Below are positions 8,103 through 13,778 of a DNA stretch of 21,390 nucleotides, piece after piece. The stretch is from the NCBI GenBank assembly GCA_946998205.1, contig CAMPYJ010000045.1, positions 1-21,390 on the forward strand, given 5' to 3'. Below the pieces are notes generated by a model. The model had not been told where the DNA came from. It was given only the letters and a program-made list of their open reading frames with translations, and ran no database searches. This stretch comes from an uncultured Prevotella sp. (GTDB lineage Bacteria; Bacteroidota; Bacteroidia; Bacteroidales; Bacteroidaceae). A program made the translations under genes and the position numbers. Numbering within the stretch: position 1 is the first letter of the stretch; every line of letters begins with the position of its first letter.

Positions 8103-8138
8103 TAAATTTGGTGGAATGATTAAATTCGTTTAACTTTG
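8103..8138 (+). promoter_or_regulatory. Promoter of the ECF sigma gene
   Basis: TTTG at 8107-8110 and TAACTTTG at 8131-8138, with 20 bp between, give a full -33/-7 pair; the start would be near 8145, 74 nt before the ATG. An overlapping TAAATTTG at 8103-8110 may be a second, upstream start. Confidence 0.65.
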
Positions 8139-8218
8139 TACGCATCTTGAAACGTTTTATAACAAAAAATATCATTGCCTATAGATACACATTTACTTAG
8201 AATCAAATTTTTAAGAAA

Positions 8219-8815
8219 ATGAGGAAATTGAATGAGCTGTCAGATGAGGAGTTGGCAGTGGCCTATATCAATGGTAACAACCATGCTTTTGATTTATTAT
8301 TGTCGCGCAATCAGTCAAAGATATTCTCTTATATCTTGTTTGTTGTGAGAGACAGGGACGTGGCTGACGACGTTTTTCAAGAGACGTTCGTGAAGGTCAT
8401 CACCAAGCTGCAGCAGGGAAAATATACCGTCACGGGTAAATTCTGCGCATGGGTCATGCGTATTGCCCATAACATCGTCATGGACATGTACCGTGAGCAG
8501 AAGTCTGAAAATATCATTGAGGCGGCGGAAGGCAATGACCTGTCAAACTTTGGCAGTAAGGAATTGTTGGACGAGAACATTGAGAGCAAGTTCGTCAACG
8601 ACCAGATTCTCTGCGACGTCAAGAGGATGATGAACCTTTTGCCCACCGCTCAGCGTGAGGTGGTGTACATGCGATTCTATCAGCAGCTGTCGTTCAAAGA
8701 GATAGCTGACACCACGAATGTGAGTATCAATACGGCCTTGGGTCGCATGCGTTATGCCATCATCAACCTGCGTAGGATGGCTCAGGAGTATCAGATGGAG
8801 TTACGGATGATGTAA
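8219..8815 (+). CDS. ECF-type RNA polymerase sigma factor
   Basis: A 198-aa sigma70-family protein of extracytoplasmic-function type that directs RNA polymerase to alternative promoters. Region 2 spans about residues 24-92: a helical core-binding segment with DVADDVFQETFVKVI (47-61), then the -10-recognising WVMRIAHNIVMDMYR (78-92). After a variable linker, region 4 (about 134-188) carries LLPTAQREVVYMRFYQQLSFKEIA and the helix-turn-helix NVSINTALGRMRYAIINLRR, which reads the -35 region. Neither an anti-sigma factor nor a SusC/SusD pair follows, unlike many Bacteroidales ECF genes, so its control is not visible here. The start has a clear promoter 74-110 bp upstream. The candidate small RNA just before it may be connected. 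Confidence 0.92.
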   Translation: MRKLNELSDEELAVAYINGNNHAFDLLLSRNQSKIFSYILFVVRDRDVADDVFQETFVKVITKLQQGKYTVTGKFCAWVMRIAHNIVMDMYREQKSENIIEAAEGNDLSNFGSKELLDENIESKFVNDQILCDVKRMMNLLPTAQREVVYMRFYQQLSFKEIADTTNVSINTALGRMRYAIINLRRMAQEYQMELRMM

Positions 8816-8838
8816 TCATGCCGCTCACGCACTCCGTT

Positions 8839-8876
8839 TGAGCAGGAAGAATGCGAATTTGTCTTCTTCTTGCCTC
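8839..8876. terminator. Hairpin between convergent sigma gene and rpe
   Basis: GCAGGAAGAA (8842-8851) pairs with TTCTTCTTGC (8864-8873) with one G-U pair; an outer GAG/CTC extends it past a one-base bulge. It lies between the ends of two convergent genes and can serve both. Confidence 0.55.
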
Positions 8877-8884
8877 ATGCACTC

Positions 8885-9577
8885 TTATGTTCCCGAGGGT
8901 ATGCCTTCACTTTCTATGCTTTCAGAAAGCGTCTTCAACTGTTTGATTGTCTTCTCCGGATTCTCTGATTTGAATACATAGCTGCCACTCACCAGCACGT
9001 CTGCGCCCGCTTGAACCAGTCGCGGGGCGGTTTCGCCCTGCACGCCTCCGTCTACTTCGATAAGAGCATCGGAACCGCATTCATCCATAAGTTTGCGGAG
9101 GCGTTTCACCTTGTTGATGGTATTCTCAATGAATGTTTGTCCGCCGAAACCGGGGTTGACGCTCATGAGCAGTACCAAGTCAACGTCACAGACGATGTCT
9201 TCCAGCAGATGAACGGGCGTGGAAGGGTTCAATACCACGCCGGCTTTCATGCCAGCCGCGTGGATTTGCTGAATGGTGCGGTGCAGATGGGTGCACGCTT
9301 CATATTGAACGGACATGATATAGGCACCAGCCTTGGCCGTTTGTTCGATGTATCGCTCGGGCTGAACAATCATCAAGTGAACGTCGAGCGGCTTCTTGCA
9401 GATTCCAGAGACGGCACTGATGATGGGGAAGCCGAAAGATATGTTCGGCACAAACACGCCGTCCATGACATCCATGTGGAGCCAGTCGGCCTCGCTGCGG
9501 TTGATCATTTCCACGTCCGACTTGAGGTTTGTAAAGTCGGCCGACAGGAGGGAGGGAGAAATGAGAATGTGCTTCAT
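8885..9577 (-). CDS. rpe: Ribulose-phosphate 3-epimerase
   Basis: A 230-aa TIM-barrel enzyme that interconverts ribulose 5-phosphate and xylulose 5-phosphate in the pentose phosphate pathway. Family motifs are all present: SPSLLSADF (7-15), LHMDVMDGVFVPNISFG with metal/catalytic H34 and D36, LDVHLM with H67, MSVNPGFGGQ (138-147), EVDGGV with the second catalytic D176, and ADVLVSGSYVF for phosphate binding. It is a few residues longer than the usual 215-220 because of the C-terminal tail after SESIE. It is the second gene of a small transcription unit, 15 bp after the 41-aa gene. The familiar neighbour fmt is not present. Confidence 0.96.
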   Translation of the reverse strand: MKHILISPSLLSADFTNLKSDVEMINRSEADWLHMDVMDGVFVPNISFGFPIISAVSGICKKPLDVHLMIVQPERYIEQTAKAGAYIMSVQYEACTHLHRTIQQIHAAGMKAGVVLNPSTPVHLLEDIVCDVDLVLLMSVNPGFGGQTFIENTINKVKRLRKLMDECGSDALIEVDGGVQGETAPRLVQAGADVLVSGSYVFKSENPEKTIKQLKTLSESIESEGIPSGT

Positions 9578-9592
9578 CAGCGATTCCTGGGA

Positions 9593-9718
9593 TTAATTCA
9601 GACAATAGGATACCTTTTTGTTGTCAATGTCTATCACCCGATATGTACGAGCCAACTGCCTGATCAGGTTCAGTGTGGTCTCTGAGGGCTTCAGCTCTTC
9701 CAGCGTAAAGTATTTCAT
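9593..9718 (-). CDS. Small 41-aa protein upstream of rpe
   Basis: An ATG frame of 41 codons ending 15 bp before the rpe ATG, on the same strand. It begins MKYFTLEELKPSE and continues with TLNLIRQLARTYRV, a clear amphipathic helix, then a short strand-turn-strand IDIDNKKVSYCLN. The composition (charged, balanced, no low complexity) and the tight spacing to rpe make it look like a real gene rather than chance. It has no signal peptide or membrane segment. I cannot name its family with certainty; small conserved proteins of this appearance occur in Bacteroidales. Function is unknown. Confidence 0.65.
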   Translation of the reverse strand: MKYFTLEELKPSETTLNLIRQLARTYRVIDIDNKKVSYCLN

Positions 9719-9955
9719 AGGCTATTTTTTTGATGATGGCTTTGTTATTGTCATAACGTTTCAGCCATGTCTTTATTACATCCAGCCATCAATAATTTTC
9801 GTTTGCAGTGCAGCCGCGGGCTTCTATATAATAAGGTGAAAGTGTTACGCCAAGTTCGTTTCATTCACATCCATACCCACTGCCGCTTCTTGTGATGCCT
9901 TTGGGATGAGTGTTAAGCGCGTCCAATTTGATTTATATGAGCCGCTTCAATATGT

Positions 9956-9981
9956 TTTGTCGAAATAAATTCGTACATTTG
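9956..9981 (+). promoter_or_regulatory. Promoter of the TrpF-like/NusG-like operon
   Basis: TACATTTG at 9974-9981 is a perfect TAnnTTTG. A TTTG lies at 9956-9959, closer than ideal for a -33 box. Transcription would start near 9988, giving a leader of about 180 nt before the TrpF-like gene. Confidence 0.5.
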
Positions 9982-10009
9982 TCGAGTTCAACGTTGTTTT
10001 CAGCATTGA

Positions 10010-10150
10010 ATGGACTATGATTCGCGGCAGACACCCGCGAAGAACCCACCGCCCTCAAGTGGCTCCGGGGAACGTTTGCAGACGGTAACCGTTGATGGTA
10101 TCTTACGGAAAGGCTTTCATGACGAAGGCAGGTGTGGGCAAATCATCTAA
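10010..10150 (+). CDS. Possible 46-aa ORF at the head of the TrpF-like operon
   Basis: An ATG frame of 46 codons ends 18 bp before the TrpF-like start. It begins MDYDSRQTPAKNPPP and ends DEGRCGQII. There is no recognisable domain, and no tryptophan codons that would suggest a trp leader. An alternative frame from 10018 encodes an arginine-rich 23-mer. Either may be chance in a structured 5' leader. Confidence 0.25.
   Translation: MDYDSRQTPAKNPPPSSGSGERLQTVTVDGILRKGFHDEGRCGQII
10021..10041 (+). promoter_or_regulatory. Hairpin in the leader of the TrpF-like operon
   Basis: TTCGCGG (10021-10027) pairs with CCGCGAA (10035-10041) around a 7-nt loop, about 33 nt into the predicted transcript. It could be a 5' stabilising stem or part of a regulatory leader. 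I do not recognise a known riboswitch. Confidence 0.4.
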
Positions 10151-10168
10151 AGAAAGAGACAGTCAACT

Positions 10169-10867
10169 ATGAAAATTAAAGTGTGCGGTATGCGCGATAC
10201 CGGCAACATTCGCGCCTTGTCAGCCTTAGACATCGACATGATGGGCTTTAACTTCATTCCCCATTCTCCCCGTTACGTGGCGATGATCAGCAGCATGACC
10301 GGCATTCTGCCCGACTATAGTGAAGAGCGCTTGGCCAGGGGAATGCAAAAGAAGGAGTCGCGGCTCGTGGCTGATGGCATTGAACGGGTGGGCGTGTTCG
10401 CAGACGGCATGCCTCAGGACATCTTGACTCGCATCTACAATTACAGTCTTGATTACGTTCAGTTGGACGGAAGTGAGAGTAGGGTGATGATAGAGAACCT
10501 GCTTAGCACACTCAAACCCGACATCCAACCGAACGTCAAAATCATCAAGACCTTGTCCGTGGCGTCCCAACAGGATTTGGAACGGTGTGAAGAGTATGAG
10601 GGAGTGGCCGACATGTTTCTGTTCGTTCCGCCTGCCGGCGTGGGGAAGTGCCGAGGTAAGAAGTCAGACTGGTCATTCTTGGAGAATTATGATGGGCATA
10701 CGCCATTCTTGATAGAAAGCGGCGTTGGCTCCGAAGATGCGCAACGCGTGAAGCTGTTCAATCATCCTTTGTTCGGGGGCGTTAACCTGAACCGTTGCTT
10801 CGGGGAAGAGCCTGGCGTGAAAGATGTGGAGGCTCTACGTTCCTTTATCCATGAAATACGGTCTTAG
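10169..10867 (+). CDS. TrpF-like protein (phosphoribosylanthranilate isomerase fold), probable pseudoenzyme
   Basis: A 232-aa protein clearly related to phosphoribosylanthranilate isomerase: KVCGM with catalytic-type C6, GFNFIPHSPRYV (26-37), RVGVFADG (73-80), VQLDG, IKTLSV, DWSFLENYDGHTPFL and EPGVKD. Several active-site signatures are altered. FLFD, carrying the second catalytic residue (Asp126 in the T. maritima enzyme), reads FLFV (V153). The GGSG phosphate loop reads KCRG (160-163). VQLHG reads VQLDG (D100). SGG reads ESG (183-185), and GVDLN reads GVNLN (204-208). An insertion of about 20 residues sits at 49-71. The usual trp genes do not flank it. It ends two bases before the NusG-like gene, so the two form an operon. 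Isomerase activity is doubtful; ligand binding is possible. Confidence 0.85.
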   Translation: MKIKVCGMRDTGNIRALSALDIDMMGFNFIPHSPRYVAMISSMTGILPDYSEERLARGMQKKESRLVADGIERVGVFADGMPQDILTRIYNYSLDYVQLDGSESRVMIENLLSTLKPDIQPNVKIIKTLSVASQQDLERCEEYEGVADMFLFVPPAGVGKCRGKKSDWSFLENYDGHTPFLIESGVGSEDAQRVKLFNHPLFGGVNLNRCFGEEPGVKDVEALRSFIHEIRS

Positions 10868-10869
10868 TG

Positions 10870-11472
10870 ATGGAAAGCAAGCCAGATTGTCAACCAGGTG
10901 AAAACGCGTCATCAGCTTCCATCTTGACACAGCAGAGTGAAGAAGACGTGTCACCATGGTTTGCCGTGCGGCTGTTCATGGCTAAGCCCCAGTTGGTGAT
11001 GGACTATCTGGATGAGCACCGCTTGCACTATTTCGTGCCGATGGAGTATGTTGACGTTGTGGACAAAGACCACCGCATTCATCACCAGTTGCGGCCTGTC
11101 GTCCGCAATTTGGTGTTCATCAGGAAAAGCCAACCCGAAAGCACAATACGGCAATTGCTGATGGATGCACCATTCAAGTCATCCGTCATCCGCAAGAGCA
11201 GGGATGAGAGTAGGTACTATGAGATTCCAGCCAAACAGATGTTCGAGTTCCAAGCCATGTGCAATCCCGAGATTGCCATGCGCAAATTCTTGAGCGAGGA
11301 ACAGGCGAAATTAAAGCCTGGCACTCCTGTTTATGTCAAGTATGGCCCGCTGAAAGGTTTGAGCGGCAGGTTGGTCCGCAGCAACAAGAAATATTTTCTC
11401 TTGAAAGAGATACCCTGTATGGGTGTGATGCTGAAGGTGTCCCGCTGGTGCTGCAAGCCTTTGGAGCCGTGA
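10870..11472 (+). CDS. NusG/UpxY-like transcription antitermination protein
   Basis: A 200-aa NusG paralogue starting at the ATG at 10870 (a GTG directly precedes it), two bases after the TrpF-like stop. About 28 polar N-terminal residues are followed by the NGN domain (PWFAVRLFMAKPQLVMDYL... VRNLVFIRKS, about 29-125), which in NusG binds the RNA polymerase clamp. After a linker comes a KOW module (GTPVYVKYGPLKGLSGRLV, 151-169, then KKYFLLKE). This arrangement matches UpxY-type specialised NusG proteins, which control long polysaccharide operons in Bacteroides. Here no polysaccharide genes follow: the next gene is convergent bcp. The target is therefore not visible; it may act elsewhere. Its tight pairing with a TrpF-like protein is unusual. 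Confidence 0.85.
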   Translation: MESKPDCQPGENASSASILTQQSEEDVSPWFAVRLFMAKPQLVMDYLDEHRLHYFVPMEYVDVVDKDHRIHHQLRPVVRNLVFIRKSQPESTIRQLLMDAPFKSSVIRKSRDESRYYEIPAKQMFEFQAMCNPEIAMRKFLSEEQAKLKPGTPVYVKYGPLKGLSGRLVRSNKKYFLLKEIPCMGVMLKVSRWCCKPLEP

Positions 11473-11496
11473 TGAGGGTGCGAGTCAAAACTGGCG

Positions 11497-11946
11497 TCAA
11501 CCGAGTATCTGCCGGGCGTGTTCCTTCACTTTGATTTCTTTCGGTGTGATGATGCGCTCTATCTTTCCTTCCTCATCAATGATGAAGGTGGTGCGGAAGG
11601 TTCCCATGTACTTTCTTCCATACATGCTTTTCTCGCCCCAAACGCCAAACGCGTTGTTGAGTGTCTTCTCCGTGTCAGCAATCAGCGGGAAGGGCAGCTG
11701 GTGCTTCTCGATGAACTTCTTGTGCGATTTCTCGTCCTGCACGCTGACGCCTACCACGGCATAGCCTTGGGCTAAAAAGCGTTCATAGTTGTCGCGCAGG
11801 TTGCAGGCTTCGGTGGTACACCCAGGCGTGCTGTCTTTTGGGTAGAAATACAGCACCAGCTTCTTGCCTTTGAAATCATCCAGCTTCAGTTCGTTGCCGT
11901 CTTGGTCGCGTCCCAGCATCTCGGGCGCCTTGTCTCCTATTCTCAT
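11497..11946 (-). CDS. bcp: Thioredoxin-dependent thiol peroxidase (Bcp/PrxQ peroxiredoxin)
   Basis: A 149-aa peroxiredoxin that reduces H2O2 and organic hydroperoxides and is recycled by thioredoxin in the cytoplasm. It shows the Bcp pattern MRIGDKAPE, LVLYFYPKDSTPGCTTEACNLRD with the peroxidatic C43 and resolving C48 five residues later, VVGVSVQDEKSHKKFIEKH, FPLIAD and RTTFIIDEEGKI. Length is typical. It is convergent with the NusG-like gene, with only 24 bp between them. The 5' leader contains an inverted repeat (11948-11955 with 12004-12011) that may be regulatory. No second gene follows it. Confidence 0.95.
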   Translation of the reverse strand: MRIGDKAPEMLGRDQDGNELKLDDFKGKKLVLYFYPKDSTPGCTTEACNLRDNYERFLAQGYAVVGVSVQDEKSHKKFIEKHQLPFPLIADTEKTLNNAFGVWGEKSMYGRKYMGTFRTTFIIDEEGKIERIITPKEIKVKEHARQILG

Positions 11947-11947
11947 A

Positions 11948-12011
11948 TTCGTATCGTTTTTTCTACATTCGGGTCCATGCCCGAGCGTGTGATGAACATT
12001 TATGATACGAA
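11948..12011 (-). promoter_or_regulatory. Inverted repeat in the bcp upstream region
   Basis: TTCGTATC (11948-11955) and GATACGAA (12004-12011) are perfect complements enclosing about 48 bp that itself contains CGGG/CCCG pairing (about 11970-11983). On the minus strand a near-consensus -7 box TACCTTCG (12009-12016) overlaps the distal arm. This could be an operator or a fold in the leader. Confidence 0.35.
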
Positions 12012-12058
12012 GGTAAGCAAAATATATGACATATTCTTCGCATGCCGCTCTTTTCTTT

Positions 12059-12068
12059 GATTCTTGAA
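12059..12068 (+). repeat. Left 10-bp target-site duplication
   Basis: GATTCTTGAA, identical to 12342-12351 and immediately outside the left terminal inverted repeat. Confidence 0.75.
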
Positions 12069-12341
12069 CACGGCTCTTTCATTTAAAAGGTCGTTTAGTG
12101 GCTAAAACAATCATGTTCTTTAGTATCAACAACGAATAGAACAAATGAAACGAATCTGATTGTCAGAATCAATGAACGCTGGCGTTCAACGAATGCGAAT
12201 TTGACAAAGACACGCGATATGTTCATGTCGGCGGATTTGTTTCATTGGCAGAACGCTTGCGTTCATTGTCTTGTTAAGTTGATTCGTTTCATTGGTTTCA
12301 TTTGTTGTTAAACAACATTGTCCTTAAATAAAAGAGCCGTG
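12069..12341. mobile_element. MITE-like palindromic element, 273 bp
   Basis: The ends are inverted repeats: CACGGCTCTTT (12069-12079) and AAAGAGCCGTG (12331-12341), extending inward through ATTTAA with one C/T mismatch to about 17 bp. The element is flanked by perfect 10-bp direct repeats GATTCTTGAA (12059-12068 and 12342-12351), as expected for target duplication. Inside are further inverted matches, ATGAAACGAATC (12145-12156) with GATTCGTTTCAT (12281-12292), and two small hairpins GAACGC-nn-GCGTTC (12174-12187 and 12251-12264) placed symmetrically. It carries no gene. A 10-bp duplication would fit mobilisation by an IS4-like or similar transposase, which is not in this window. Confidence 0.75.
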
Positions 12342-12351
12342 GATTCTTGAA
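12342..12351 (+). repeat. Right 10-bp target-site duplication
   Basis: GATTCTTGAA, identical to 12059-12068 and immediately outside the right terminal inverted repeat. The following C also matches the base after the left copy, so the duplication could be counted as 10 or 11 bp. Confidence 0.75.
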
Positions 12352-12961
12352 CCTTCAGGCATTGTCGCGATGACCGTTTTGAGAACGGTTGACCCTCATG
12401 TGCAAATGTTGCCGGACATGCGAGGGGCGGGTGCCGTGGAGGGAACTGTTTGTCAGAACGTCCGCACCGGTCCGTCCTGGAGAATTCGCCGCAGGAAGGG
12501 GGGCGGGTGAGCCATGAATGGTGCGGTTTGTTCATTATTTTACGCAAAAAAAGCGTTCAGAAAGGCTCTTCAGAAGTTTCAATATAGAAAAAATCAATAG
12601 GCAGACAGACTGCAAGCAAGTGGTGATTTTACCGACAAGTGTGATTTTTTTGCGCAAACTCAATTAGATAACGCGACAATATGTGTCTGTTTGTACCATG
12701 AGCGACATGATATTGCAGTACTAAAGCATGCAAATTACCACTCAAGAGCGATGACTTTGGCTAAAACAAATGCGAAACACAGGAGAGAGATAATGTGATA
12801 CGTTGATAAATAGTTGATGGTCATGGTTTTATCAATATCGCTCATTTTCAGCGTTTTTTCGCTCAGGAGCATGTTTGTTTGCGAATAAGCCAAGGAGCGG
12901 AGGGATGATTGTCAAGAAAAATCATAATCATGTGACCATCTATTACAAAAAATACTTAAAA
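12352..12961. other. Intergenic stretch between the MITE and the Lrp-type gene
   Basis: The first 180 bp are G+C-rich, with a small hairpin ACCGTT/AACGGT (12373-12389); the rest is A+T-rich. A minus-strand frame (12308-12547) runs into the MITE and has no recognisable features. I see no gene, tRNA or transposase remnant. Confidence 0.5.
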
Positions 12962-12994
12962 TGTTGTGAAACACAACACTTTGTTGTACATTTG
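12962..12994 (+). promoter_or_regulatory. Promoter and probable operator of the Lrp/AsnC gene
   Basis: TACATTTG at 12987-12994 is a perfect -7 box, 37 bp before the ATG. Directly upstream, TGTTGTG-aaa-CACAACA (12962-12978) is a perfect palindrome, and a further TTGTTGT follows. The palindrome covers the -33 zone, so a bound regulator would block the promoter. Autoregulation is common in the Lrp family. Confidence 0.55.
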
Positions 12995-13031
12995 CATGTT
13001 ATTTAAAAAATTAAAACATACATAAAAGAAA

Positions 13032-13556
13032 ATGGGACACCATAATCTAGACGCATTAGATAAGAAGATTCTCACCATGATTGCTGAGGATGCCCGCACT
13101 CCTTTTCTTGAGATTGCCCGCGCGTGCAATGTCAGCGGGGCGGCCATCCATCAGCGTGTACAAAAATTGATAAATCTGGGAGTCATCAAAGGTTCGGGAT
13201 TCATATTCGATCCAGAGAAGATTGGCTATGAAACCTGTGCTTACGTTGGCTTGCACCTGAAGGATCCAAGCGATTTTGACAGAGTGGCCGACGAGCTGAA
13301 GAAGATTCCGGAGGTGGTAGAGTGCCATTGCCCAACTGGTGATTATGATTTGTTCATCAAGCTGTACGCCACAAACAATCATCACCTGATGAGCATCATC
13401 TATGATAAATTGCAACCTCTTGGATTGTCTGGAAGCGAGACCATGATTTCGTTCCGCACGGTAATCGATCGCCAATTGCCCGTCGCTCAGATGAAGATTG
13501 ACGAGCGCGGTGAGACGGCAGATGACGTGGCAGGTTCGGAACCGCCGCTTTATTAG
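13032..13556 (+). CDS. Lrp/AsnC family transcriptional regulator
   Basis: A 174-aa regulator with the N-terminal winged helix-turn-helix (LDALDKKILTMIAEDARTP, then FLEIARACNVSGAAIHQRVQKL, about residues 6-50), the step VIKGSGFIFDPEKIGY, and a C-terminal RAM ligand-binding/oligomerisation domain (about 68-145: CAYVGLHLKDPSDFDRVADEL, VVECHCPTGDYDLFIKLYA). Lrp-type proteins sense amino acids and control their metabolism or transport. The last 25 residues beyond the RAM domain are polar and less conserved. It stands alone on the plus strand, but the convergent neighbouring operon encodes a ThrE-type exporter, a plausible target by analogy. Its promoter carries a palindrome, suggesting autoregulation. 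Confidence 0.93.
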   Translation: MGHHNLDALDKKILTMIAEDARTPFLEIARACNVSGAAIHQRVQKLINLGVIKGSGFIFDPEKIGYETCAYVGLHLKDPSDFDRVADELKKIPEVVECHCPTGDYDLFIKLYATNNHHLMSIIYDKLQPLGLSGSETMISFRTVIDRQLPVAQMKIDERGETADDVAGSEPPLY

Positions 13557-13727
13557 GAAGAAACGTCATCAAGTGATACGGGTGGAGGTGGATACGCGTT
13601 TGAGTGTTTGGCTTCCACCCGTTTTTTACGGCAGTGTGAACCGCCGAGATTTCGCATTTGAGAAAAAATCCAAAGGGCGGTTCTATAAAATAGCTTTGAC
13701 AGATTGTGAGACTGTTTTTGAGGTCAA

Positions 13728-13774
13728 TTCGTTTGTGAGTGAAGGAGTATAGCGAGCTATACGGACTGAACGAA
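13728..13774. repeat. Nested inverted repeat between Lrp and LysR genes
   Basis: GTATAG-cgag-CTATAC (13747-13762) is a perfect 6-bp hairpin, nested in an outer pair TTCGTT (13728-13733) and AACGAA (13769-13774). It lies five bases past the LysR stop between two convergent genes and may act as a terminator, though no U tract follows. Confidence 0.45.
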
Positions 13775-13778
13775 CGCC

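Noticed and set aside
7927..8175. Minus-strand 82-codon frame
   Set aside because: It is antisense to the candidate small RNA and the sigma promoter and has no recognisable features.
12308..12547. Minus-strand 79-codon frame
   Set aside because: It runs from G+C-rich intergenic DNA into the MITE end, has no recognisable motif and lacks promoter support.
13498..13752. Plus-strand 84-codon frame overlapping the end of the Lrp-type gene
   Set aside because: It overlaps a well-supported gene in another frame and ends in the nested hairpin; no domain seen.
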